NCBI GenBank assembly: GCA_963843255.1
Contig: CAWJJQ010000002.1
Location: forward strand, 806,001-870,000
Direction of reading: 5' to 3'
DNA: 64,000 bases
From: Bog-159 sp963843255
Lineage (GTDB): Bacteria > Acidobacteriota > Terriglobia > Bryobacterales > Bryobacteraceae
The notes under the pieces were generated by a model, which had not been told where the DNA came from, made no database searches, and saw only the letters and a list, made by a program, of their open reading frames with translations. The stretch's first letter is position 1. Every line of letters starts with the position of its first letter. Shown in pieces: positions 29,049 to 36,719 of this stretch. The position numbers were made by a program, and so were the translations under genes.

Positions 29049-30170
29049 TCAGTGCGCCCCTGAAACGCCGTCGTCAAGCTTTACACTGTCTGTCTCGGCG
29101 GCCCGCAGCTCACGAAAGCGCCGCAAAGCGCGACCTGCCTCGGCTGCCTTTCCGCAAATCCGCAGCGCTTGGCCAAGTTGATAGTAAGCGGACGCTTCAT
29201 CAGGGTTCAGCTCGACCGCCCTTTCCAGCAGCACCACAGCCTCCGCGGGATGCTCCAGTTTCAACTGCGCCTTCCCCAAGTAGTAATAAGCCGCCCACGC
29301 ATCCGGCTTCAGTTTTCGCGCCCGTTCCAGATAAGGAATCGCATCGCCGTAGCGGGACTCGAGTTGAACCAGTACGCCGCCAAGAAAGTAGTTAGCGTCC
29401 GGATCGTTGGGATTCTCCTTCAGCACAAGCTGCAATTCACGGATGGCATCGTCGGTCCGGCGCTGGCTGATGTAGACCTTTCCTAATTCCAAGTGCACGC
29501 CTGGAAGGCTCGGATCCAGGCGTAGCGCTTCCCGAAAGCTCTGCTCGGCGGTTTCAAAAATGGCGGCCTCGTAATACGCCCTACCAAGCATGAATTGGGC
29601 GCGGGCCGGGCCGGCCGCCTCGAGCATCTGTTCAAAAATCGCTTTGGCCTTCTCCTGATCCCGGTTCTTCAGATACGCGAATCCCAACAGAAAAAGGATC
29701 TGCGTATCCCGTTGACTGGCGGCATGCAGAACCTCGAGGTCGCGGATGGCCGGCGCCAATTGACCGGTGTAAAGGCGGCAAACCGCAAGCAATTGGCGAG
29801 CCTGCATGTGCTGGGGATCCAGGGCGACCACCCGCTCAAACAGTGGGAGTGCCCGCGCGTGGTCCTCCCGCTTGAGGTACACGAGTCCCAGATTAAGGAG
29901 CAGCGCCTGATCGTCCGGACTGAACTTTAGCGCGCGCCGGTACATGGCGATCGCCTGATCGGCGCGATTGGTGCGGGAGTAGATCACGCCCAGGTTACCG
30001 AGCGCGCCAACGTGGTGCGGCTCGGTGCGAAGCACGGTCTGGAACCCGCGCTCCGCGGCTGTATAGTCGCCTGCAGCGAGGTCCTTTGCGGCCCGGTCGA
30101 ACACTTCCTTCGCAGGCTCGGCGGCCCACAGAAAGAAGCCGCAGATAAAGAGGCACGCCGCGGCCTTCAT
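29049..30170 (-). CDS. Exported TPR-repeat protein
   Basis: 373 aa. Signal peptide (KAAACLFICGFFLWAAEP) followed by about ten tetratricopeptide repeats with the expected W/A/Y pattern, for example DPNYFLGG and AAYYYLGKAQLKLEHP. TPR solenoids bind proteins; the partner is unknown. The ATG at 30170 has no ribosome site and may be translated from a short or absent leader. It lies between the TonB receptor (convergent) and the decayed beta-helix gene. The C-terminus ends in a Ser/Asp-rich tail. Confidence 0.8.
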   Translation of the reverse strand: MKAAACLFICGFFLWAAEPAKEVFDRAAKDLAAGDYTAAERGFQTVLRTEPHHVGALGNLGVIYSRTNRADQAIAMYRRALKFSPDDQALLLNLGLVYLKREDHARALPLFERVVALDPQHMQARQLLAVCRLYTGQLAPAIRDLEVLHAASQRDTQILFLLGFAYLKNRDQEKAKAIFEQMLEAAGPARAQFMLGRAYYEAAIFETAEQSFREALRLDPSLPGVHLELGKVYISQRRTDDAIRELQLVLKENPNDPDANYFLGGVLVQLESRYGDAIPYLERARKLKPDAWAAYYYLGKAQLKLEHPAEAVVLLERAVELNPDEASAYYQLGQALRICGKAAEAGRALRRFRELRAAETDSVKLDDGVSGAH

Positions 30171-30174
30171 AGAC

Positions 30175-30903
30175 CGTATTTTAGGCCGAATTGCGCGCCG
30201 CGGCCGGCTGGGGCTTAAGAACCGGCCGCAACCGTGAGCACCACCCCATTCCCCGGATACGAGATTTCGAGGTGCTCTGTGTAGTGCTGGAATCGCCGGC
30301 CGTCAGGGTCGAACTAGAGATGACGGTGGCCGCCAGCGCTCCCTGGCCTCGCACCAGCCCTCTCTTGAGCACCAGATGGCCTGCAGCCATGAGAGAGCCG
30401 TCCACGCCGTGCTTCCGGCCGTCTGTGTGTAACTACCGCAGACCGATAAGCTGCTGCCGGCCGCGACTATTACCTTGCCCGCGTTAGTGAGACTCGCGGT
30501 CAGCGTCGCCAAGGCGTTCACGGCGTTGTTGGCGTTGAAGATTTCCGCCGCGCTGCCGGTGATCGGAACCGATGCCGATGGAACCGTTGTTGACGATGCT
30601 GTTGCCGTTGCCGGTAATGTCGATATAGCCGGGCGAAATGACTACACTGGCGCCCCCGGCGGCGCTCAGGCCCACGACGCTTATGCCATCGTTCACGGTG
30701 ACCGTGCCGCCGTTGACGATTGCGTTACCGTCGGGATAAACGTCCGCGGCTCAGGTGTCCCAAAGAGCGGTTCCCTTGTCCTGTGGGCACGGCTCCCAAT
30801 TCCCCGCCCCGCCCGGCCAGGTTGAGGTAGTCTGCCCAAGCACCACCGTGCCGCAGCCCAATAGCGCCGCGAGCACAGACCATGTCACTCGATTTTTCAG
30901 CAT
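30175..30903 (-). pseudogene. Decayed secreted beta-helix / YTQTAG-type adhesin gene
   Basis: The original start is ATG at 30903 with GGAGG six bases upstream and a signal peptide (VTWSVLAALLGCGTVVLG). An in-frame TGA at 30751-30753 ends the frame after 50 codons, but the same frame then continues as beta-helix sequence (DGNAIVNGGTVTVNDG, IDITGNGNSIVNNGSI). At least two shifts follow: NAVNALATLTASLTNAGKV and GSYTQTAGST are in another frame, and DGSLMAAGHLVLKRG back in the first. The GSYTQTAGST-VDGSLMAAG pattern matches right-handed beta-helix surface proteins. A 16-bp site shared with the response regulator locus lies ~90 bases upstream. Confidence 0.65.
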
Positions 30904-30986
30904 GCCACCCTCCGATTCTCAGTCTCTGTACGCCGCTGTATGCGCGCGTATCTGGGGTAGAATACGCGACCTCGGAACAGGAATCA

Positions 30987-31002
30987 TCACCTGAACAGGT
31001 GA
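30987..31002. promoter_or_regulatory. 16-bp operator-like site (downstream of the response regulator)
   Basis: TCACCTGAACAGGTGA, an inverted repeat of TCACCTG/CAGGTGA around AA. The identical sequence occurs on the opposite strand at 31716-31731. It lies 84-99 bases before the start of the decayed beta-helix gene and 14 bases after the response-regulator stop. Confidence 0.6.
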
Positions 31003-31016
31003 ATATTTTTGATCTG

Positions 31017-31670
31017 CTACCGCACGATGCCGCTGCGCAGGGCCTTGGCTACGGCTTCCGATTTCGAATGAACGTGCAGTTTCTCGTAGACGTGGCGCAT
31101 GTGCGTGGAGATGGTATTTACGCTGACTCCCAGAGTGGCTGCGGCAGTCTTGTAATTGTGCCCCTCGGACAGGAGTTTAAGCAGGCGCGTTTCGTGGGGA
31201 GTCAGGTCGTAGGCGGCGGCTTTCGGCGGACGGAATGCGCGAAACAGGTCGATGACCCGGCGTGCGACTTCGAGCGACATCGGCGCTCCGCCATCCACCG
31301 CTTCCCGCAGGCTCTCCAGCAGGCGCCCCGGCGGCGTCTTCTTCAGCAAATAGCCTGAGGCTCCGGCGCACAGGGCGGCGAAGATGCGCTGGTCGTCGTC
31401 ATAGACGGTGAGAACCAGGATCTCCGCGGCCGGAAACCGTTTCCGGAGTAGCGGAATACCTTCAATTCCCGACATTCCCGGCAGACCGATATCGACCAGG
31501 ACGATGCGCGGGGCAATCGCGGGCATGCGCGCCAGGGCCTCCTCCATACTCGCGTAGGCTCCCGTACAGTGGTGGCCGTGCGTACCGTTGATCAGCAGGC
31601 GCAGACCTTCGCGCAGGTCCGCCTGATCTTCGATCACCACCGTAGTGAGGGTGTCTTCGCCGGCTGTCAT
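31017..31670 (-). CDS. NarL/FixJ-type response regulator
   Basis: 217 aa. The receiver domain has acidic residues near the start (VVIEDQ), the phosphorylated D60 in IVLVDIGLPG, and a conserved lysine in GYLLKK. Residues ~150-217 form the LuxR-type HTH (LTPHETRLLKLLSEG, TAAATLGVSVNTISTHMRHVYEKL). It should act with the sensor kinase encoded just upstream (46 bases between them). The gene is bracketed by two identical 16-bp operator-like sites (30987-31002 and 31716-31731), which suggests autoregulation and regulation of the neighbouring decayed gene. ATG at 31670. Confidence 0.92.
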   Translation of the reverse strand: MTAGEDTLTTVVIEDQADLREGLRLLINGTHGHHCTGAYASMEEALARMPAIAPRIVLVDIGLPGMSGIEGIPLLRKRFPAAEILVLTVYDDDQRIFAALCAGASGYLLKKTPPGRLLESLREAVDGGAPMSLEVARRVIDLFRAFRPPKAAAYDLTPHETRLLKLLSEGHNYKTAAATLGVSVNTISTHMRHVYEKLHVHSKSEAVAKALRSGIVR

Positions 31671-31715
31671 TTCGGATTGGTCACCCTATTTTCCACATTC
31701 AGGCCTCCGGGGCCA

Positions 31716-31731
31716 TCACCTGTTCAGGTGA
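31716..31731. promoter_or_regulatory. 16-bp operator-like site overlapping the kinase stop
   Basis: TCACCTGTTCAGGTGA, the exact reverse complement of the site at 30987-31002. Its first three bases are the sensor kinase stop codon on the minus strand, and it ends 46 bases before the response-regulator start codon. Confidence 0.6.
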
Positions 31732-34700
31732 TTATTCCATGCGTGCACCTTGCGGTCGACCGGGACGGTGAGCGTAATGGACGTGCCACAACCTGGCGCC
31801 GCGGAAATTTGCAGTTCGCCGCCCAGCGCGCGTGCGCGCCGCCGCATGTTTCCAAGACCGTGCCCCTGCCCGATAGCGTCCGTGCCTACGCCACGGCCAT
31901 CATCGGACATGCGCAGCACGAGGCGATGCTGATCCGTGCTCAGGTTAATCTCCACCCGGCGGCACTGCGCATGCCGCACGATGTTGTTGACGCCTTCCTT
32001 GAAGATAAGAAATACTTCGCGGCGGATCTCGGCGCGCAGCGGCATTTTTGCGGCATCCAGTGGGGCGCGAAACTCAAACGCGATGGACCGCGAGGTGAAC
32101 AGATCGCTGGCGAAGCGGCGCATCCGGTAAACAAGGTCGCCCAGGTTGTCGCGCAGCGGGTTGATGGCCCAGACGATATCGCTCATGGAGTCCACCAGTT
32201 CCCGGGAAAGGTCGGCGATGCGAGCCAGCCGCGCGTCGGCGCCTGCCGCCTCCGCACCCGGACTCGTCCGTGCCAGTTCGCTCAATACGGCAATCTGGGT
32301 GAGGCTGGATCCGATGTCGTCGTGCAGGTCGCTGGCGATCCGGGTACGAACGCGCTCGAGTTCCAGCAATTGCCGCAACCGGTAGCGATGCGCGGACCAG
32401 ACAGCTAGCGCCGTCGCGGTAATCGCCAGGGACAGGAACCAGGACCGCTGCCATAGGGGAGGCGGGAGCGTGAACGCCACCGAGGCCGGCACTGCGCTGC
32501 TCCTTCCCAGGGCATCGACGGCGCGTACCAGAAACCGATAACTGCCCGGACGGATGCCGGCGTACGTAACGCTGCGCGCGTTTGCCAGTGGCCCCCAACC
32601 CCGCTCGGAGCCTTCCATCTGGTATTGATATTGGATGGTCTCGCCGATGCCGAAGTTCAGACTGGCGAAGTCGATCTGGACCTGGTCGTCCGACGGCCGG
32701 AGCCGGATGACCGCGAGCTGGCTTTCCCCGAGCTCCGAAACCGGAAGCTCACGCCCGCGGACGCGGAAGCCAGTAATGCGGATCGCCGGAGCGCCGGAAG
32801 CGTTCCCCTCTGGGAGGGGCACAAATCGGGTCAGCCCGTTTCCCCCAAACCAGAGGGTTCCGTGCCGGTCGCGATAGGCGATTCGAGCGATACCCGGAAA
32901 TGGTAGGCCATCGGCGTCGGTGTAATGCCGCACGCGGCCGCTTTGTGGATCAAGCTGGTCGATTCCCCGCCCCGTGCAGACATAAATCCGGCCTGTCAGG
33001 TCCTCTGTAACGCAGCCGATGTTGTCGCTCGAAAGGCCGGCGCGCGTAGTGTGCATTTGGAACCGGGGCCGGTCCGTATCGGGCTCATCCACGCGCGCCA
33101 GACCGCTGGACGTTGCCACCCAGAGCCGGCCGACACGATCGGCATGCAGACCTGCCACGTGAGTAGTCAAACCATCGGCCGCGCCAAAGACCTGAAATCG
33201 GCCTTTTCGATAGCGGACCAGATCATGCCAGAAAAGTCCCATCCAGATGTTTCCGGCACGATCTTCGGCGTAGACCGTGGGCGTTCCCAGGGGCTGACCG
33301 TCTGCGCCATATTTGAATTTCTGGATGATGCCGGTGGCACGCGACCAGCGTTCTACGTCGTCCGCGCCTAGAACCGAGATCCACATATCGCCGCGCGAGT
33401 CCTCGAACATTCCGTAGATTCCGTGTCCTGAGAGGCCATCGCGCTCGGTAAAGATCCGCTCCGGCAGAGTGTGCGCCAGTTCCTTGAAGTCCCGCACCAG
33501 CGGATACCGGCACAGCCCCTCGTCGGTAGCCACCCACCAGGCGCCGGTATGGTCCTGAAAGTGAATCTGGCCGCTGCCCCAGGTAAATCGCTTGGCAGGG
33601 TTGGGCAGACGGGGGACCACGGCGGTGAAGCGCTCGCCATCGAATGCGTGCAAGTAGCGGAACCGCGGATCGCCTGAGATGGCGATCAGATGGCCGCCGC
33701 GGTCCTCGAAAATCGACCCGATGCTGTTGCTCTTGAGGCCGTCTACAGTCGTGTAAGTAGTGAACGGTCCCCTGGCCAGGCGCATGACTCCCGCGCCGGC
33801 GAGCCACAGGCTGCCCGTCTCATCTTCCGCCAGTGCGCCGATCGAGAGCCGGTCCACGCCGGCGACGTCCAGGCCGTGCCGCGCGGTCCAGCTTCGGAAT
33901 GCATCGCTTTTGCCGGCATCGCCGGGCACAAACTCGGCCAAACCGTCGTCGGTTCCCATCCAAAGGCTTCCGTCGCGCGATTCCATAAGATCCAGCACCA
34001 GCGTGCCGGGCAGCCCATCGCGCCTGGTATACACCCGCTCCAACGAAGGTGTTTTAGGCCCCGCACGCGGCGAGAGGCGCCAAAGCCCCGCGCTCCAGGT
34101 CCCCACCCATAGACGCTGTTGGCGGTCCCTGAATAGGGTACTGACACGCGTGGTGCTGATGGGTAGTCCCTCCGCGGCTCCGTACGATTCGACGCGTCCT
34201 GTCGCCAACCGGCGCGCCAGAACGCCGCCGCCGCCAAGCCAGAGACTGCCATCGCCATCCGGCAGCAGTGCGTCCCACATTGTGGAGGGCCCGAAACCTG
34301 GTCCTAAGTCGATCCATTCGAAAATCCTTTGAGCGCGATCGAAGCGGTATAGGTTGTGCAGTGTCAGACACCAGATCCGGCCATCCGACGCTTCCATGAT
34401 CTGAATAATTGGTCCGGGATGGCTGCCCGGGTTGAGCCGGTAGACGCTAAAACGGCCGGCATTCGCTCCGGCCACACCAGAAGCCCACTGCGGGTTGAAC
34501 AGGCTGATCGCCCGGGCGGTCGCTACCCAGTACTCACCATCGCGGGTTTGGAGGAAATCGGCCGCCTCACGGTCGGGTAATCCCTGTTCCGGCGTATAGT
34601 TCGTGAACGTGTACCCGTCGAAGCGCGACAGCCCTTCATTGGTGCAGAACCAGAGAAACCCGTGCGAATCCCGCAGCGCGCAAACGATGGCGTTACTGGG

Positions 34701-34799
34701 CAGGCCGTCGGCGGTGGTGTAGAGCCTGATCGGAAGGTGCTCTGCCCGAAGCGGCGCGATGGCTGGCAGGAAAAGACAAAGTAAGAAAAATCGATTCAA
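31716..34799 (-). CDS. Hybrid Reg_prop sensor histidine kinase, HisKA_3 type
   Basis: 1027 aa. An N-terminal signal peptide (FFLLCLFLPAIAPLRA) is followed by ~650 residues of Reg_prop beta-propeller repeats (DGLPSNAI, EDRGGHLIAI, EDRAGNIWMG), a Y_Y_Y domain ending before a transmembrane helix at ~750-775 (WFLSLAITATALAVW), then the HisKA_3 dimerisation domain with H826 in DLHDDIGSS and a HATPase domain (FKEGVNNIVRHA, DDGRGVG, GHGLGNMRRRA). The start is TTG at 34799, only four bases after the sulfotransferase stop, so it is probably translationally coupled; there is no better ATG nearby. It is predicted to sense an extracytoplasmic ligand and phosphorylate the NarL-type regulator that follows. 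Its stop codon lies inside a 16-bp operator-like site. Confidence 0.9.
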   Translation of the reverse strand: MNRFFLLCLFLPAIAPLRAEHLPIRLYTTADGLPSNAIVCALRDSHGFLWFCTNEGLSRFDGYTFTNYTPEQGLPDREAADFLQTRDGEYWVATARAISLFNPQWASGVAGANAGRFSVYRLNPGSHPGPIIQIMEASDGRIWCLTLHNLYRFDRAQRIFEWIDLGPGFGPSTMWDALLPDGDGSLWLGGGGVLARRLATGRVESYGAAEGLPISTTRVSTLFRDRQQRLWVGTWSAGLWRLSPRAGPKTPSLERVYTRRDGLPGTLVLDLMESRDGSLWMGTDDGLAEFVPGDAGKSDAFRSWTARHGLDVAGVDRLSIGALAEDETGSLWLAGAGVMRLARGPFTTYTTVDGLKSNSIGSIFEDRGGHLIAISGDPRFRYLHAFDGERFTAVVPRLPNPAKRFTWGSGQIHFQDHTGAWWVATDEGLCRYPLVRDFKELAHTLPERIFTERDGLSGHGIYGMFEDSRGDMWISVLGADDVERWSRATGIIQKFKYGADGQPLGTPTVYAEDRAGNIWMGLFWHDLVRYRKGRFQVFGAADGLTTHVAGLHADRVGRLWVATSSGLARVDEPDTDRPRFQMHTTRAGLSSDNIGCVTEDLTGRIYVCTGRGIDQLDPQSGRVRHYTDADGLPFPGIARIAYRDRHGTLWFGGNGLTRFVPLPEGNASGAPAIRITGFRVRGRELPVSELGESQLAVIRLRPSDDQVQIDFASLNFGIGETIQYQYQMEGSERGWGPLANARSVTYAGIRPGSYRFLVRAVDALGRSSAVPASVAFTLPPPLWQRSWFLSLAITATALAVWSAHRYRLRQLLELERVRTRIASDLHDDIGSSLTQIAVLSELARTSPGAEAAGADARLARIADLSRELVDSMSDIVWAINPLRDNLGDLVYRMRRFASDLFTSRSIAFEFRAPLDAAKMPLRAEIRREVFLIFKEGVNNIVRHAQCRRVEINLSTDQHRLVLRMSDDGRGVGTDAIGQGHGLGNMRRRARALGGELQISAAPGCGTSITLTVPVDRKVHAWNNHLNR

Positions 34800-34802
34800 C
34801 CG

Positions 34803-36578
34803 TCAGCGCAGTATATCACCTAACTCCGCGAGCAAGGGACCGAGGTCGCCTTCATAGCGCCGCCAGCGCTGCAGCGAACTGCGATAGAGAGGCTTGCGGA
34901 CCTGGGCCGCGCTGGCCGTCTTGACCGGCCGCGAGCTGGCATGGAACATCAGGCAGCGGTCATCCCAAGGCAGGCCACAATACTCGATCATGCGCCGCGC
35001 CTGACCTTCCAGGTCGCCGACTACATTTTCGTAACGGACGTCGAGCATGGAACCGGGCGGCAGGACACATCGCCAGTGGTTCATCAGCGCGCTGTAACAG
35101 TAGTAGTAGCGGCCCAGCTCTGCCAGATCGTAGCTGTAATTTACACCCGACGTGAACAATTTCGAATAACATGACACGCAGGTATCCACGGGATCGCGGA
35201 TCGTGTGGATGATCTTGGCGTTTGGCAGAATCAGGCGGATCAGGCCGATGCCCAGGAAGTTACTGGGATACTTGTCGATGATGCGGGCCTGGCCGCGCGC
35301 GAGAGGCGGCAGGCAAGCCAGATACGACTGGCCGAGACGCGCCAGTTGGTCCGCGGCCAGCGAGGGAACACACTCGGGATAAGGAAGCGACCGCGTCACG
35401 TTCTCGAGCGCCGGCAGTTCGCCGGCGCCATGAATCAGCGGATGGCTGGCCAGGATCTGTTCGATCAACGTGCTGCCGGAACGCGGCATGCCGAGCACGA
35501 ATATGGGGACGGGCGAGGGATCGCCGCCGCCCTGGGATCTTTCGAACAACCCGTGATCGAACACGGTGGCGATGCGGTGGAAACGTTTGACCTCAGCCAG
35601 CTCGCCGTAGGCAATTTGCCGGCGTTTAAGCGCGTTGGCTTTGTTGAGATGCACGAAGACCCGCGGGTAATCTCCGCAATCCTCTAACGCCTTGGCCAGC
35701 GCGAAGTGGATGTGCAGCGCCTGGTTGGAGGACAGATCGGTCCGGGCGGCCAGCGTTTCGAGCGCCGCCAGATCCGCATCTCCGTGGCTGAATGTTTTGA
35801 GCTCGGCGCGGTTGTAGTGGGTCTCGGCGTAGTCCGGCCGGATCGCGATGGCGCGTCCGTAGTGGGTCCTGGCCTCCGTAAACTTACCTTCGACCGCAAA
35901 AATGTTTCCCAGGTTATTGTGCGCCTCGGCGTGGCCGGGATTGAGAGTCACGGCCCGGAGGCTATGTTCTCTGGCAGCGTCAAGCTCGCCTCGCGCCAGG
36001 AGAGCCGAACCAAGATTGTTGTGAGCATCGGCGTATTCCGGTTTGAGCTGCAGAGCCCGCCGGTAATGGGCCAGGGCGTCATCGACTCTGCCCAGTGCCA
36101 TCAGCGCGGAGGCCAGGTTGTAATGCACCTCGGCGCGCCGCGGATCGAGGGTTAGAGCGCGCGCGTAATGCACCAGCGCCTCGGCCACCCTGCCGCGGTC
36201 CTTGAGAACATTGGCGAGATTGCTGTGGGCGTCGGCGTGATTGGGGTTGATGCCCAGCGCGCGCTCGTAATGCGCCATCGCGTCGTCGGATTTGCCTTGC
36301 GCGAGCAATGCCGAACCCAAATAATCATGTGAATCGGCGCTGTCTGGCCGGATGGCCAAGACACGCTCGAAATGCGACACGGCTTCCGCGATTCGCCCTC
36401 CCTGGCAGGCGATCAAACCCAAGAGATGCAAGCTGTCGGCATGGTTCGCATCTGTCGCCTGAATCCGCAGGTAAATGCGTTGCGCGTCCGTCAAACGCCC
36501 CGCCTGATGGTGGCGGAGAGCATCGGCCATGAGGCTTCGAGTACTGCTGGGCCGAACTTTCCTTATGGCTTTACTCAT
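34803..36578 (-). CDS. TPR-repeat sulfotransferase
   Basis: About 591 aa from the ATG at 36578; ATG 36614 and a TTG at 36701 are alternatives, none with a strong ribosome site. Residues ~10-310 contain about seven TPR units (ADAHSNLANVLKDRGR, ADAHNNLGSALLARGE). The C-terminal sulfotransferase domain has the PAPS 5'-phosphate loop FVLGMPRSGSTLIEQIL and the 3'-phosphate motif IIHTIRDPVDTCVSCYS. This architecture is frequent in Acidobacteriota and cyanobacteria; the acceptor, possibly a glycan or protein tyrosine, is not known. It is the first gene of a transcript with the sensor kinase (four-base gap) and the response regulator. Confidence 0.9.
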   Translation of the reverse strand: MSKAIRKVRPSSTRSLMADALRHHQAGRLTDAQRIYLRIQATDANHADSLHLLGLIACQGGRIAEAVSHFERVLAIRPDSADSHDYLGSALLAQGKSDDAMAHYERALGINPNHADAHSNLANVLKDRGRVAEALVHYARALTLDPRRAEVHYNLASALMALGRVDDALAHYRRALQLKPEYADAHNNLGSALLARGELDAAREHSLRAVTLNPGHAEAHNNLGNIFAVEGKFTEARTHYGRAIAIRPDYAETHYNRAELKTFSHGDADLAALETLAARTDLSSNQALHIHFALAKALEDCGDYPRVFVHLNKANALKRRQIAYGELAEVKRFHRIATVFDHGLFERSQGGGDPSPVPIFVLGMPRSGSTLIEQILASHPLIHGAGELPALENVTRSLPYPECVPSLAADQLARLGQSYLACLPPLARGQARIIDKYPSNFLGIGLIRLILPNAKIIHTIRDPVDTCVSCYSKLFTSGVNYSYDLAELGRYYYCYSALMNHWRCVLPPGSMLDVRYENVVGDLEGQARRMIEYCGLPWDDRCLMFHASSRPVKTASAAQVRKPLYRSSLQRWRRYEGDLGPLLAELGDILR

Positions 36579-36719
36579 AGACAACCCCACGTGCCGGGAG
36601 GTCGGGAAGTGCATCTTGCTAGCCGATAGGTTGTACCGCACTTTCAATCGGATACGCGGATTCAGGCGTGTTGGCGCCTTGACGGCCACGACTAACGTCA
36701 AGGTCTTGACAGGGTACCT

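Noticed and set aside
30987..31002. Reading the 16-bp site as an intrinsic terminator
   Set aside because: The two-base loop is too small for a stable hairpin and the T-run lies on the wrong strand for the minus-strand genes. The exact second copy favours an operator.
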